Positions 1-7,134 are shown, counted from the first letter of the stretch. The stretch is 19,102 nt of DNA from JAPUDS01 sp050258575 (GCA_050258575.1 JBLMYZ010000005.1:1-19102), one strand, 5' to 3'. Numbers and translations are program-made. The notes: generated by a model not told the origin, from the letters alone.

Positions 1-2
1 AA

Positions 3-323
3 ACTGTAGTTAGGCTCGCTGATGGCAAAAACCGTACGATCATGTATACCAGCGAAACGAAGTTTTACATGGATGGCAAAGTCGTCGCCCCAAAACAATT
101 TATCGAGATACTATTTGGCGAGCTCCCTGAATTGTTCAAAGATGAAGAAGATTTGCGTGAGCAATGGAGCGATCCACGAACTCGCGAGATTTTGTTGCAA
201 GGACTTGCAGAGAGTGGATTTGAGGAAACCAAATTACAGGCACTAAAAACACTGTGTGATGCAGAAAATAGTGATATTTATGATGTGCTTTGGTATACTC
301 TGCCTATGCTCGAGATACGATGA
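3..323 (+). CDS. hsdR: Type I restriction enzyme R subunit (HsdR), C-terminal part, 5'-partial, before a frameshift
   Basis: The frame is open from the left edge and reads VRLADGKNRTIMYTSETKFY, then a GKVVAPKQFIEILFGELPE segment. This matches the end of the helicase part and the beginning of the EcoEI_R_C-type C-terminal domain of HsdR, the ATP-dependent translocase/nuclease subunit of type I restriction-modification complexes. The ATG at 42 is internal, so the gene starts outside the window. The frame ends at 323 just after DIYDVLWY, where homologues continue into a T/S-R-x-ER segment. That segment lies in another frame (290-586), so one base is missing or two are extra around 290-299. Methylase and specificity subunits are not in the window. 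Family assignment is from recognised sequence pattern; the frameshift is seen directly. Confidence 0.8.
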   Translation, partial: TVVRLADGKNRTIMYTSETKFYMDGKVVAPKQFIEILFGELPELFKDEEDLREQWSDPRTREILLQGLAESGFEETKLQALKTLCDAENSDIYDVLWYTLPMLEIR

Positions 324-586
324 CGCGAACGGAAAGGGCGGGGCTTTTGCGTGAGTATTATCTGGAGCAGCTTGACGAAGATGAGCGTGAGTTTGTCGGC
401 TATGTATTAGCTATTTATGAGTCGCGAGGCGAGCAGGAATTACGGATGGATAATCTTACGGGATTAGTACGGCTTCGATATCGTACATTACGCGATGCAA
501 CATATCATTTGGGGTCACCGGCTGAAATAGTGAGTGATTTTTTGGAGTTTCAGCGCGAATTATATCAAGCGGTAGATGTAACGTAG
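290..586 (+). CDS. hsdR: HsdR C-terminal end (EcoEI_R_C domain), continuation after the frameshift
   Basis: This frame supplies the rest of the HsdR C-terminal domain: SAYARDTMTRTERAG, then an acidic helix (LEQLDEDEREFVGYVLAIYE) and a segment with LVRLRYRTLRDA, ending at a TAG. The pattern TR-x-ER followed by a helix and an L-x-x-L-RY-x-T/S element is usual for the last ~90 residues of HsdR. The nominal TTG start at 290 has no ribosome site and is not a real start; the segment should be joined to the 3-323 frame. If the frameshift is genuine, the R subunit loses its last ~95 residues, which in this family contact the methylase core. If it is a sequencing error, this is one intact gene end. 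Confidence 0.75.
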   Translation: MVYSAYARDTMTRTERAGLLREYYLEQLDEDEREFVGYVLAIYESRGEQELRMDNLTGLVRLRYRTLRDATYHLGSPAEIVSDFLEFQRELYQAVDVT

Positions 587-679
587 TATGACAACAGCCA
601 AATCGCAACTCTGCTCATTGCTCAGCTGTTTACTTAGATAATGTCAGAGTTTATTCTGCGCTGGTGGTTGCAGTATAGT

Positions 680-925
680 CTATGCTAAATGTGTAGGCAG
701 TGCTTCGGTGGGGATGCCTAGGATTTTTGCTAAAAGCTCTAGTTGCTGAAATTTGCAGTATTTGATAGGTTGGCCGTCAGATGAGTAAACCCGGTAATAA
801 TGGTCAAAAGTGCGTGTTTCACCGCGGAAGTTTTTTGCGCTGGTTGGCTGGTCGATACGCACAATATACCACCCGTCATGATCGGCCAGGATGCGTTTGA
901 TTTTGGCGTAGTGGTTGAAGGCCAT
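680..925 (-). CDS. Small conserved-looking hypothetical protein (81 aa)
   Basis: This is a soluble 81-residue protein with no membrane segment. It has an alternating aromatic/basic pattern (FNHYAKIKRILADHDGWYIV, then FDHYYRVYSSDGQPIKYCKF) that suggests a small alpha-beta fold, and it ends in a hydrophobic helix (LLAKILGIPTEALPTHLA). I do not recognise the family. An AGGAG sequence lies about 20 nt upstream of the ATG, which is long spacing, and no in-frame alternative start is available between them. It is convergent with the hsdR end. Coding is likely because it is the only long frame in this gap and has ordinary amino-acid composition. Confidence 0.55.
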   Translation of the reverse strand: MAFNHYAKIKRILADHDGWYIVRIDQPTSAKNFRGETRTFDHYYRVYSSDGQPIKYCKFQQLELLAKILGIPTEALPTHLA

Positions 926-1028
926 GCGTGAGGCTTTCTCGTGTGCTCCTTTTACTCTTACACAATGATTGTCGCAGATGGTTTGGTCGTTGTAAAGGAT
1001 GTTTCGACGAGCAATTCTGCTATGTACC

Positions 1029-1037
1029 TGTTATAGT
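1029..1037 (+). promoter_or_regulatory. Extended -10 promoter of the TspO-like gene
   Basis: TG-T-TATAGT forms an extended -10 element. The start of transcription would fall near 1044, giving a 15-nt leader that contains AAAGGAGG (1046-1053) before the ATG at 1059. The leader sets the start and rejects the longer in-frame extension back to 999. Confidence 0.6.
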
Positions 1038-1058
1038 AAAGAGATAAAGGAGGTGCTC

Positions 1059-1889
1059 ATGTTGGGAGTTTTTCGCAAAAAACAAGAACACGTCGACAAG
1101 CGCTGGGTGATGATCGCGCTAGTAGCGTTTGTGGTTATGCTAGTCGTTAACGCGCTAGCTGGCGGTACGACGCTGCTGGGAGGCACTGACACGGCGGCAG
1201 TTTCGGACAGCTACCCAAACTTGTTTGCGCCAGCTGGGCTTACGTTTGCGATTTGGGGTGTGATATATCTGCTACTCGGCGCGTTTTTCTTTCGCGCTTT
1301 TGAGTTATGGAAACCAAAAAAGAGCGCCGTTCCAAATGGAGCACTCAACGAAGTTGTCCAGTTGTTTGCGGCGAGTTCAGTACTCAACGCCGTGTGGTTG
1401 TTCGCCTGGCAGTACCATGTTGTGTGGCTCAGCGTGTTGGTGATGGCAGCGCTGCTCGTAACACTCATATATACACATCGTTTGGTGGCGGTTGCCGGGT
1501 ACGATTGGCGAGAATATATCATGCTGCGGCTTCCGTTTGCAGTGTATTTCGGGTGGATCACCGTGGCGACAATCGCGAACGTGACGGCTTGGCTCGTGAG
1601 TATCAACTGGGATGGATTTGGACTGAGCGACGGGACGTGGATGGTTGCAGTGTTGCTCGTTGGGGCGAGTATTGGGCTGACGGTGGCGCTGCGCCGTAAA
1701 GACGCGGCGTATCTTGCGGTATTTGTCTGGGCGTACGCCGGGATATTGTTTAAGCATTTGGCGGACGATGGATTTAACGGAGCGTACCCGTCGACGATTG
1801 CCGCGCTGACTATTTTACTAGCAGTGTTTGTGACAGTGACGCTACGGCTTGCGGTCGAACAGCCGTCATTGCAGCAGTTGAAAAAATAA
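1059..1889 (+). CDS. TspO/MBR-type tryptophan-rich membrane protein
   Basis: This is a 276-residue polytopic membrane protein with about seven hydrophobic segments after a short basic N-terminus. YPNLFAPAGLTFAIWGVIYL is the hallmark of the longer 'tryptophan-rich sensory protein' branch of the TspO/MBR family, which is larger than the ~160-residue five-helix TspO. Tryptophans recur in the membrane segments (NAVWLFAWQYHVVWL). TspO proteins bind porphyrins and related hydrophobic ligands and are tied to oxidative and light stress in some bacteria; the ligand here is unknown. The start at 1059 is chosen because AAAGGAGG precedes it by 5 nt and an extended -10 lies just upstream. The cupin gene follows 15 nt later, so the two are probably co-transcribed. 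Confidence 0.78.
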   Translation: MLGVFRKKQEHVDKRWVMIALVAFVVMLVVNALAGGTTLLGGTDTAAVSDSYPNLFAPAGLTFAIWGVIYLLLGAFFFRAFELWKPKKSAVPNGALNEVVQLFAASSVLNAVWLFAWQYHVVWLSVLVMAALLVTLIYTHRLVAVAGYDWREYIMLRLPFAVYFGWITVATIANVTAWLVSINWDGFGLSDGTWMVAVLLVGASIGLTVALRRKDAAYLAVFVWAYAGILFKHLADDGFNGAYPSTIAALTILLAVFVTVTLRLAVEQPSLQQLKK

Positions 1890-1904
1890 CGAAGGGAGCG
1901 TGTT

Positions 1905-2303
1905 ATGAAAGGTATTTGCGTTGATATTGAAGATGAAACACAAGACAACCAGTCGTTTCGCAAAGTTGTCTACACAGGAAACTATATGCAGCTGGTTTAT
2001 ATGCGGCTGCAGCCGGGTGAAGAGATTGGTATGGAAGTGCATGGTAACGACCAGTTTTTCCGTTTTGAAAAGGGAACGGGAACGGTGATTGTTGACGAGA
2101 CAACGCATGACGTCAAAGACGGCAGCGGCGTGGTTGTTCCGGCTGGCGCAAAACACAATGTCGTGAACACATCCACGAGCGAGGACCTGCATCTCTACAC
2201 GATCTACGCGCCGCCGCATCACAAAGACGGCGTGGAATACGCAACGAAAGCAGAAGCCGACGCGAGCGATGAAGAGTTCGACGGAAAAACCTCTGAGCAA
2301 TGA
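1905..2303 (+). CDS. Cupin-domain protein
   Basis: This is a 132-residue single-cupin protein. The first cupin motif is PGEEIGMEVHGNDQFFRFEKG (His in EVHG) and the second is VVPAGAKHNVVN (His in AKHN). These provide a probable divalent-metal site in a small beta-barrel. After the barrel comes YAPPHHKDG and an acidic tail, a layout common in cupins annotated as mannose-6-phosphate-isomerase-like, for which no enzymatic reaction is established. No signal peptide is present, so it is cytoplasmic. GAAGGGAG precedes the ATG with normal spacing. It sits directly behind the TspO-like gene and ahead of the VOC gene, suggesting a small stress or metabolite-binding operon. Confidence 0.8.
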   Translation: MKGICVDIEDETQDNQSFRKVVYTGNYMQLVYMRLQPGEEIGMEVHGNDQFFRFEKGTGTVIVDETTHDVKDGSGVVVPAGAKHNVVNTSTSEDLHLYTIYAPPHHKDGVEYATKAEADASDEEFDGKTSEQ

Positions 2304-2323
2304 AGAAAATAGTAAGCACAAGC

Positions 2324-2347
2324 AAACTGTGATGTATATCACAGCTT
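2324..2347 (+). promoter_or_regulatory. Consensus CRP/FNR-family operator upstream of the VOC gene
   Basis: TGTGATGTATATCACA at 2328-2343 matches TGTGA-N6-TCACA exactly, and the symmetry extends outward (C/G at 2327/2344, AA/TT at 2324-2325/2346-2347). No T-run follows, so it is not a good terminator. The window's own Crp/Fnr regulator (15897-16559) is a candidate ligand. The promoter it serves is uncertain: the best -10 (TATGCG at 2375) would place the site near -51. Confidence 0.6.
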
Positions 2348-2403
2348 AGCTGGGCGGAGTGTGAACGATTGGTGTATGCGAAAGAGTAACCAAGGAGCTG
2401 TAG

Positions 2404-2823
2404 ATGGCAAACAATGTAGTACATTTTGAAATAGGAGTTGACGACATAGATCGCGCCAAAAAGTTTTATGAAGACGTTTTGGGGTGGGCGTTTCAGGATT
2501 TGGGTGAACAGTATGGCGGATACACGCTCGTGTTTCCAGACGGTAAAGTTACGGATGGTCCGGCAGAGGTTGGTATAAACGGTGGTATGATGAAACGTCA
2601 AGGACCAGCACCAGCTGGCGGTCTAAGCGAGGCAAACTCGTTTGTTTGCACTGTTGCAACCGACGATGTCGACAGCGTTGTGCAAAAAGCTTTGGCTGCT
2701 GGCGGTAAGGTGCAGATGGAGGCGGCGGATATACCAAAGGTAGGACGGCTGGCGTACCTGTTCGACACCGAGGGGAATATGTTTGGTGTTTTGAAGCCGG
2801 TTGAAGGCGGCGCGGGAATGTAG
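2404..2823 (+). CDS. VOC-superfamily (glyoxalase/bleomycin-resistance fold) protein
   Basis: This is a 139-residue protein with the paired beta-alpha-beta-beta-beta layout of the vicinal-oxygen-chelate superfamily. The first module is VHFEIGVDDIDRAKKFYEDV followed by LGW; the second is FVCTVATDDVDSVVQKALAAGG and ends with FDTEGNMFGVLKP, the usual final strand carrying a metal-ligand Glu/Asp position in active members. The central region is rich in Gly and Pro (PAPAGGL). Members include lyases, dioxygenases and antibiotic-binding proteins; the substrate cannot be told from sequence alone. AAGGAG lies 7 nt before the ATG. A consensus CRP-type palindrome lies in the 100-nt gap behind the cupin gene, so it may be separately regulated. 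Confidence 0.82.
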   Translation: MANNVVHFEIGVDDIDRAKKFYEDVLGWAFQDLGEQYGGYTLVFPDGKVTDGPAEVGINGGMMKRQGPAPAGGLSEANSFVCTVATDDVDSVVQKALAAGGKVQMEAADIPKVGRLAYLFDTEGNMFGVLKPVEGGAGM

Positions 2824-2946
2824 TCCTATAGTCTAAGATATGCAAAATCAGCTCGCTCTTTTCTGAGCAGCAACGAGCGCAGTCCGACAATGTGCTAATG
2901 GTGATGAAAACCGACGAGTTGTTTACGCGCGTTTATGACCGTTGTT

Positions 2947-2955
2947 TGTTATAGT
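2947..2955 (+). promoter_or_regulatory. Extended -10 promoter giving a leaderless mRNA
   Basis: TG-T-TATAGT ends 6 nt before the ATG at 2962. With transcription starting about 7 nt after the -10, the start codon is the first or nearly the first codon of the mRNA. No Shine-Dalgarno sequence is present. Confidence 0.6.
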
Positions 2956-2961
2956 AGAGGT

Positions 2962-3621
2962 ATGGACAAAAAACAATCAACTCTAGGAATACTCGTTGTC
3001 GCAGCGGGCGTGGCCGTGCTGCTTGCAAATATCAATATAGGCCCGATGCGGGACGTATTGGCGCACTGGTGGCCAATGTTTATCATTGTACTCGGTCTGT
3101 TTATGTGGTGGAGTAACCCGCGCAATTTTGCGTGGCCACTCGTTGTAACGATACTGGGTGTGATTTTCCTGGCAAATTCGCTAAGTATCGCCCAGGTGAA
3201 CTTTGGCGATATCGTTATACCGGCGCTACTGATCGGTTTTGGTGTTAGTATGTTTGTAAATGCAGCGCGAAAACCGTTGGTGAGGGTAGCCAATGGTCAA
3301 GAAAATATCACCGCCGTTTTGAGTGGGACTGCAAATCGTAACAACTCAGCTGACTACACGGGCGGCCGGGTGAGCGCTTTTATGGGCGGCGCCGAAATTG
3401 ATATTTCAAAAGCGGTGATCAAAAAAGAAGCCGTGCTTGATCTGGCGGTTTTTATGGGTGGTATTGAGCTGCGTGTCGCAGATGACGTAGTTGTCAAAAA
3501 CAGGTCGACCGTTTTTATGGGCGGTATCGAAGATAAAACAAAGCCGTCCGAGTCGAAGAGTAACCCTGTGCTATACCTGACGGGCAGTATTTTCATGGGT
3601 GGCGTTGAAATCAAGCGCTAG
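2962..3621 (+). CDS. LiaF-like membrane protein with cell-wall-stress-response C-terminal domain
   Basis: This 219-residue protein has four short hydrophobic segments in residues ~7-100 (LiaI/LiaF-like transmembrane region with WWPMFIIVLGL), then a soluble domain of ~110 residues. The soluble part carries four FMGG(A/I/V)E motifs at about 140, 164, 185 and 211, spaced 21-26 residues. This is the repeating turn of the LiaF/VraT C-terminal beta-helix-like domain (DUF2154 type). In Firmicutes LiaF represses the LiaSR envelope-stress system; no adjacent kinase is present here, so the partner is unknown. The ATG at 2962 is chosen because an extended -10 ends 6 nt before it, making the upstream in-frame start at 2935 untranscribed. 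Confidence 0.78.
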   Translation: MDKKQSTLGILVVAAGVAVLLANINIGPMRDVLAHWWPMFIIVLGLFMWWSNPRNFAWPLVVTILGVIFLANSLSIAQVNFGDIVIPALLIGFGVSMFVNAARKPLVRVANGQENITAVLSGTANRNNSADYTGGRVSAFMGGAEIDISKAVIKKEAVLDLAVFMGGIELRVADDVVVKNRSTVFMGGIEDKTKPSESKSNPVLYLTGSIFMGGVEIKR

Positions 3622-3739
3622 AGACGAGAATGTGATGCCGGAAGTGACAAGTACTGGTTTTGCGGTCGTCGGCTTGAGCGCCGCGAAAAAAAGTTCGGCC
3701 AGATTTATCCAAAGTATATAGGCATAGAGCGCAAAAACG

Positions 3740-3762
3740 TTATTGTAAATAATTTACAATAA
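3740..3762 (+). promoter_or_regulatory. Perfect 23-bp palindrome, predicted Fur/PerR-family operator
   Basis: The two 11-bp arms TTATTGTAAAT and ATTTACAATAA are separated by a single A. The same arms occur in the promoter of the PerR-like gene (10063-10085) and nowhere else in the window. The 7-1-7 core (TGTAAAT-N-ATTTACA) resembles Fur-family boxes. It ends 3 nt before the -10 at 3766, a position that would block RNA polymerase. Confidence 0.72.
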
Positions 3763-3765
3763 GGA

Positions 3766-3771
3766 TATACT
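3766..3771 (+). promoter_or_regulatory. -10 element of the CxxC-membrane/DsbA locus
   Basis: TATACT lies just after the palindrome and ends 7 nt before an ATG at 3779. This predicts a leaderless mRNA starting MKKK, which is out of frame with the downstream gene by one base. Confidence 0.5.
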
Positions 3772-3816
3772 GGACTATATGAAGAAAAAGTTGCCTCGCT
3801 TGCCTATAAGCTGCCG

Positions 3817-4335
3817 ATGGCCGGGCAAGGGTTGGTTGGTGTGCTGAAACAGCCAGCTTATGCAGTACTGGCGTTTGTGCTGAGCGGCGGGTTTGGTCTG
3901 TTGATGTACTTTTTCATCAACTTCGATTTTTATTGGCCGTTGATGACGTCGCGTCTGTCTTTTTTGGATAAACTGGGCGTGGTTGTTAACATGGCAAGCA
4001 CTATGGGAGTAGGTATGGCGACAACCTATAACGGCGCGCTACTGCTGGTTGTGTCAGTACTGCAAGGCGCGGCGTTTTCGGTTATGGTGTTTTCGGCTCG
4101 CCAAAACAAAGCGTTCGACAAACAAACCGTTGGCGGCGGTGGTATTGCGATGATTGCGGCAGCGCTCGGCTTGGGCTGCGTCCCGTGCGGGACGTCACTC
4201 ATCATGCCAATCATGACGTTACTGTTTTCGTCGTCGGCCTATGCCGCGGCGAACACGGCTAGTGTTGTCGTACTGGCGGTAGCGCTGCTGCTCAGTGTGT
4301 ACTCGTTGTATCGTGTTGCTGGGCAGCGCGGATAA
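3817..4335 (+). CDS. CxxC-containing polytopic membrane protein, probable true start at 3779 after a one-base frameshift
   Basis: The protein has 4-5 hydrophobic segments: ~13-36, 53-70, 73-92, 108-137 and 147-165, counted from the ATG at 3817. C121 and C124 form GLGCVPCGTSLIMP at a membrane segment, a Cys pair placed as in thiol-relay membrane proteins such as CcdA or VKOR, though I do not recognise either family. The frame is open upstream to 3763 without a start. The promoter-proximal ATG at 3779 reads ATG AAG AAA AAG; one more A in the A5 run would give MKKKVASLAYKLPMAGQ in this frame, so the real N-terminus is probably 3779. The end overlaps the DsbA-like gene by 41 nt. Confidence 0.65.
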   Translation: MAGQGLVGVLKQPAYAVLAFVLSGGFGLLMYFFINFDFYWPLMTSRLSFLDKLGVVVNMASTMGVGMATTYNGALLLVVSVLQGAAFSVMVFSARQNKAFDKQTVGGGGIAMIAAALGLGCVPCGTSLIMPIMTLLFSSSAYAAANTASVVVLAVALLLSVYSLYRVAGQRG

Positions 4336-4879
4336 CCCGAACAAGTTTGTCGAATACACTGACTATTTTTGCCCGTACTGTGCTGATGTTCAGGCGGTCA
4401 CTGGTGAACAGTTTAAAAAGGACTATATCGATACCGGCAAAGTAAGCTTCGAAAATCGTATCGTCACGGTGCTTGCGGCGATGTCGCCCAATACCGAGCA
4501 AGGTGCAGAAGCGGCGTTTTGTGCCGCCGACCAAGGAAAGTACTGGGAGTTTTCACACCATCTTGTGCCGCGTATCAAAACTGATTTTTTTGACAAAGGG
4601 ATCGGTGTGAAAACAGTCGCCAACCCGGTGCCGATCGAGAAGTTTCCGGTGTTGTATTTTGTTACGTCGGCAGCAGCGGTGTCTATGGATACTGCGGTAT
4701 TTGAGTCGTGCGTCACCAACCAACAGCACAAAGACGAGATCGCGACCAATACGCGTCGAGCTATCGAACTCGGCCTCACCGGTCTTCCAAAAATTGTTGT
4801 GAACGACTACGAAACCAGCGGGTTTATGGGCGGCTACGATGCGCTAAAAACAATTCTGAAAGCCGGCGGGGTACAGTAA
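4295..4879 (+). CDS. DsbA-like thiol:disulfide oxidoreductase (Thioredoxin_4 type)
   Basis: The reading frame begins within the previous gene (GTG at 4295; GTG 4313 and TTG 4316 are alternatives) and gives LLGSADNPNKFVEYTDYFCP followed by YC, the classic beta-strand plus CPYC active site (C26/C29). A helical insertion follows, then the cis-proline region TGLPKIVVND and a C-terminal helix, 194 residues in all. Such proteins form or isomerise disulfides in exported proteins. No signal peptide or anchor is encoded, and no ribosome site precedes any start. Reading GG instead of GGG near 4320 would fuse it directly to the membrane protein (…YRVAG-SADNPNK…), so a single membrane-tethered oxidoreductase is a real alternative. 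The palindrome at 3740 would control both. Confidence 0.75.
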   Translation: MCTRCIVLLGSADNPNKFVEYTDYFCPYCADVQAVTGEQFKKDYIDTGKVSFENRIVTVLAAMSPNTEQGAEAAFCAADQGKYWEFSHHLVPRIKTDFFDKGIGVKTVANPVPIEKFPVLYFVTSAAAVSMDTAVFESCVTNQQHKDEIATNTRRAIELGLTGLPKIVVNDYETSGFMGGYDALKTILKAGGVQ

Positions 4880-4880
4880 A

Positions 4881-5537
4881 CTAGTAGTCAAACATATCGC
4901 TGTAGTCGTAGCTGCTGGAGCTGCTGCTAGAGTGGGCTTGGATAGGAGTAGTGATGATAGCGGCGAGTAAGGTGGCTCCGGTAACAGAGAGAAGGACGAT
5001 CGTAAGGAGAAGGCTTTTGTTCTTGCCTTTGACGATCATGTAGAGCATGGCAGCAACGAAGGCGACGAGACCGGTGTAGAACAGGGTCGGGAGGAATCCG
5101 GTGAGATACAGCGCGCCGATATCGGTACTGCTACCGATAAGTAGCAGCGAAGACAGCAGTGTTGCAACAAGATCACTCACAAAGAGGACAGTGAGTAAAG
5201 CAAAGATCATGAACACCCCATAGGTAACGACACGGTATGCGGTGGTTGTCATGTATTGCGGGCGTTCGGCGACCCTACGCGAGACTTGTCTATAGAGAAA
5301 GAACGCCACAAGCGCAAACACAACCGCAGTGACGGCCGCTGCGATAAGACCTGTGTATGATGAGGAGCCGAACAGTATCGCTGAAAGAGCTGCTTCACTA
5401 CCACCAAAGAAGATTACGAACAATGTTTTGAGGGCCGCAGCCGATGCTAGTACGGAGATAATAGTGGCAAGTGCAGCGCCAACGTAGTGCATCGTGGTCA
5501 TGCCGTGACCGGTTAGTTTTGTTGAAGTGGCTTCCAT
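4881..5537 (-). CDS. Five-helix membrane protein of unknown function with serine-rich tail
   Basis: This is a 218-residue protein with five predicted membrane segments at about 13-45, 62-87, 103-137, 144-168 and 173-197. A basic loop (YRQVSRRVAERPQ) follows the second segment. The tail is a run of seven serines and then acidic/aromatic residues (YDYSDMFDY). The arrangement resembles DUF5671-type membrane proteins common in Patescibacteria, but I would not assign that firmly. AAAGGAA lies about 10 nt before the ATG. Its stop lies immediately beyond that of the DsbA-like gene, so the two genes converge with almost no gap. No enzymatic motif is visible. Confidence 0.65.
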   Translation of the reverse strand: MEATSTKLTGHGMTTMHYVGAALATIISVLASAAALKTLFVIFFGGSEAALSAILFGSSSYTGLIAAAVTAVVFALVAFFLYRQVSRRVAERPQYMTTTAYRVVTYGVFMIFALLTVLFVSDLVATLLSSLLLIGSSTDIGALYLTGFLPTLFYTGLVAFVAAMLYMIVKGKNKSLLLTIVLLSVTGATLLAAIITTPIQAHSSSSSSSYDYSDMFDY

Positions 5538-5625
5538 ATGGAGCGTGTTCCTTTCTTTTACGCCAAGCGTAACAATTTATGAGTTACCTCTAGTGATTAT
5601 ATTGTATCACGCTGTGCTCGATGTG

Positions 5626-7116
5626 CTAGTCTGTTTTGTAGCGAGCAGATTTTAGCACGTCGATAACGAGCTGAATAGAGGGGTTGTTGAGTGCTTTGTC
5701 TGCGCTGTCGTATGTAGGAAGTTTACTGTCGTTTGCGTGATGTCCAGAAACGACAACAAGTGTGGCGGTTGTGTCGTTACCTTTGACGTGGCGGCTAGGG
5801 ATGTAGATGCCAGCATTGTAGCGTGTAAAACTCGATGCGCACTCGCTCAAGGTGAGCTCTGTGTCGTATATGGGCTGTAGTGACGAGTTGTTTTCGCTGC
5901 CGTACTCAAACTCGGGGGTGAAAAGGTATCCTTTTGAGGAAACGGCCCATTGCCATGTTGCCCCGTTGTCGCTACTGTATGCGAGCTTTGCAAGACCAGG
6001 GTCCTTTCCCTCGTAGTCGGTAAATACGGATGCTTCAGCTTCACGGTATTTGACGAGCGTGGGGGAGATTTCGAGGTCGCATTTGCCGCCTGTTGAGCCT
6101 CCCCGTTGGTAGATTTGTAAGATAGCTACACCGTGTTCGTCAGTAAGCATAACACTGTCAGCCATAGTACCTGTCCAAGCATCTTCTTTGCTGCTAGCAG
6201 TCGCTGTCCATGTTTCGGGTATAGTCAGGCAGAGTTGCTCATTTTCCAGGCAATACTGAGTTGTTTTTATCTTAGACAATTGAGTTGGCTGGCTGCTTAC
6301 CGTCGCGACGCGATATTTGAGAGATTGCTGATCGATGGCGTCGTTTAGACTGTCGATCTCGTCTTGGATGTCGATGTCTTTGTACCAGGTATCGAGTTTT
6401 TTCGCCATGTCGACGACCGGCTCAAAGAGACTTAGCGACGTTTCAACAATTTCTGGAGAGTATCCGTCGCCATTTGGGTAGGCAGTGTAGTAGTCGTCGT
6501 AGTTTGTGGCTAGTTTTTTGTATATGGTGACAATATCTTTTACACTGTCGCGGATGATGGTGTTTTTGCAAGTCACGCCATCTAGCGCTTTGGCGATGGC
6601 GCGTAGATTTTTTGCCGCGTCTGTGCCCTCAAAGTCGGTACTCAACCCTTTGGTGGCTGCTTGGACTGCCTCAATATCGCCGATCAGCTGCAGGACCTCT
6701 GATCGATATCTGTCGCTGGCTTTTTTGAGGACACTATATTTTTCACGCAGTACAGGATCTTGTTGCATAGCTCGATTTTTCCCCAGCGAGGTGATGGCGT
6801 CGGTAACACTTTTGATATCTGTTTTGAATTGCTCAGTCTCAACGTCTGAGTAGCTGGCGATGTTACCGAGCTGTTCTGAGCTGTTTGATAGTTTTGTTTT
6901 TGCCTCCTCGTAGGCGGTTGTTAGTTGCGAACGCGCTGCGGCAAGATCCTCGTAGTCTTTTGCGGTGGGTTTGCTGTTTAGAACCAGAAATACAAGCACT
7001 GCACCAGCGAGTAGCAATACCGCAACAGGTAGAGCGATAAACCAGAATAGTTTTTTGGTTCTTTTAGCTTGTTTGGGCGGTTTGTTCTGAGCTGGACGGG
7101 GTTCTTGCGGTCCCAT
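5626..7116 (-). CDS. Single-pass envelope protein with coiled-coil region, unknown function
   Basis: This is a 496-residue protein. A Pro/Lys-rich cytoplasmic N-terminus (PQEPRPAQNKPPKQAKRTKK) precedes one membrane anchor at ~25-48. Residues ~53-275 are helical and heptad-like, and an outer domain follows from ~290 with several cysteines (YCLENEQLCLTI, GKCDLEI, LSECASS) that could pair, which fits the presence of a DsbA-like enzyme nearby. I do not recognise the outer domain. GAGGAG sits 5 nt before the ATG at 7116; the in-frame GTG at 7122 abuts the ribosome site and is rejected. It is divergent from the penicillin-binding protein across an 85-bp gap, so a cell-surface role is inferred from context. 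Confidence 0.65.
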   Translation of the reverse strand: MGPQEPRPAQNKPPKQAKRTKKLFWFIALPVAVLLLAGAVLVFLVLNSKPTAKDYEDLAAARSQLTTAYEEAKTKLSNSSEQLGNIASYSDVETEQFKTDIKSVTDAITSLGKNRAMQQDPVLREKYSVLKKASDRYRSEVLQLIGDIEAVQAATKGLSTDFEGTDAAKNLRAIAKALDGVTCKNTIIRDSVKDIVTIYKKLATNYDDYYTAYPNGDGYSPEIVETSLSLFEPVVDMAKKLDTWYKDIDIQDEIDSLNDAIDQQSLKYRVATVSSQPTQLSKIKTTQYCLENEQLCLTIPETWTATASSKEDAWTGTMADSVMLTDEHGVAILQIYQRGGSTGGKCDLEISPTLVKYREAEASVFTDYEGKDPGLAKLAYSSDNGATWQWAVSSKGYLFTPEFEYGSENNSSLQPIYDTELTLSECASSFTRYNAGIYIPSRHVKGNDTTATLVVVSGHHANDSKLPTYDSADKALNNPSIQLVIDVLKSARYKTD

Positions 7117-7134
7117 AGTCACTCCTCGATTTAA

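Noticed and set aside
587..679. Possible HsdS or other restriction gene after hsdR
   Set aside because: Only a ~16-codon ORF is present; no domain and no continuation.
1211..1963. 250-codon open frame on the minus strand opposite the TspO-like and cupin genes
   Set aside because: It lies antisense to two well-supported genes, is rich in Ser/Thr/Asn/Cys without domain pattern, and has no ribosome site.
2327..2344. CRP-type palindrome read as a transcription terminator after the cupin gene
   Set aside because: The stem is short and not GC-rich, and no T-tract follows; the match to an operator consensus explains it better.
3632..3721. 28-codon ORF (MPEVTSTGFAVVGLSAAKKS…) between the LiaF-like gene and the palindrome
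   Set aside because: It has no ribosome site or clear promoter and no recognisable motif; too short to support.
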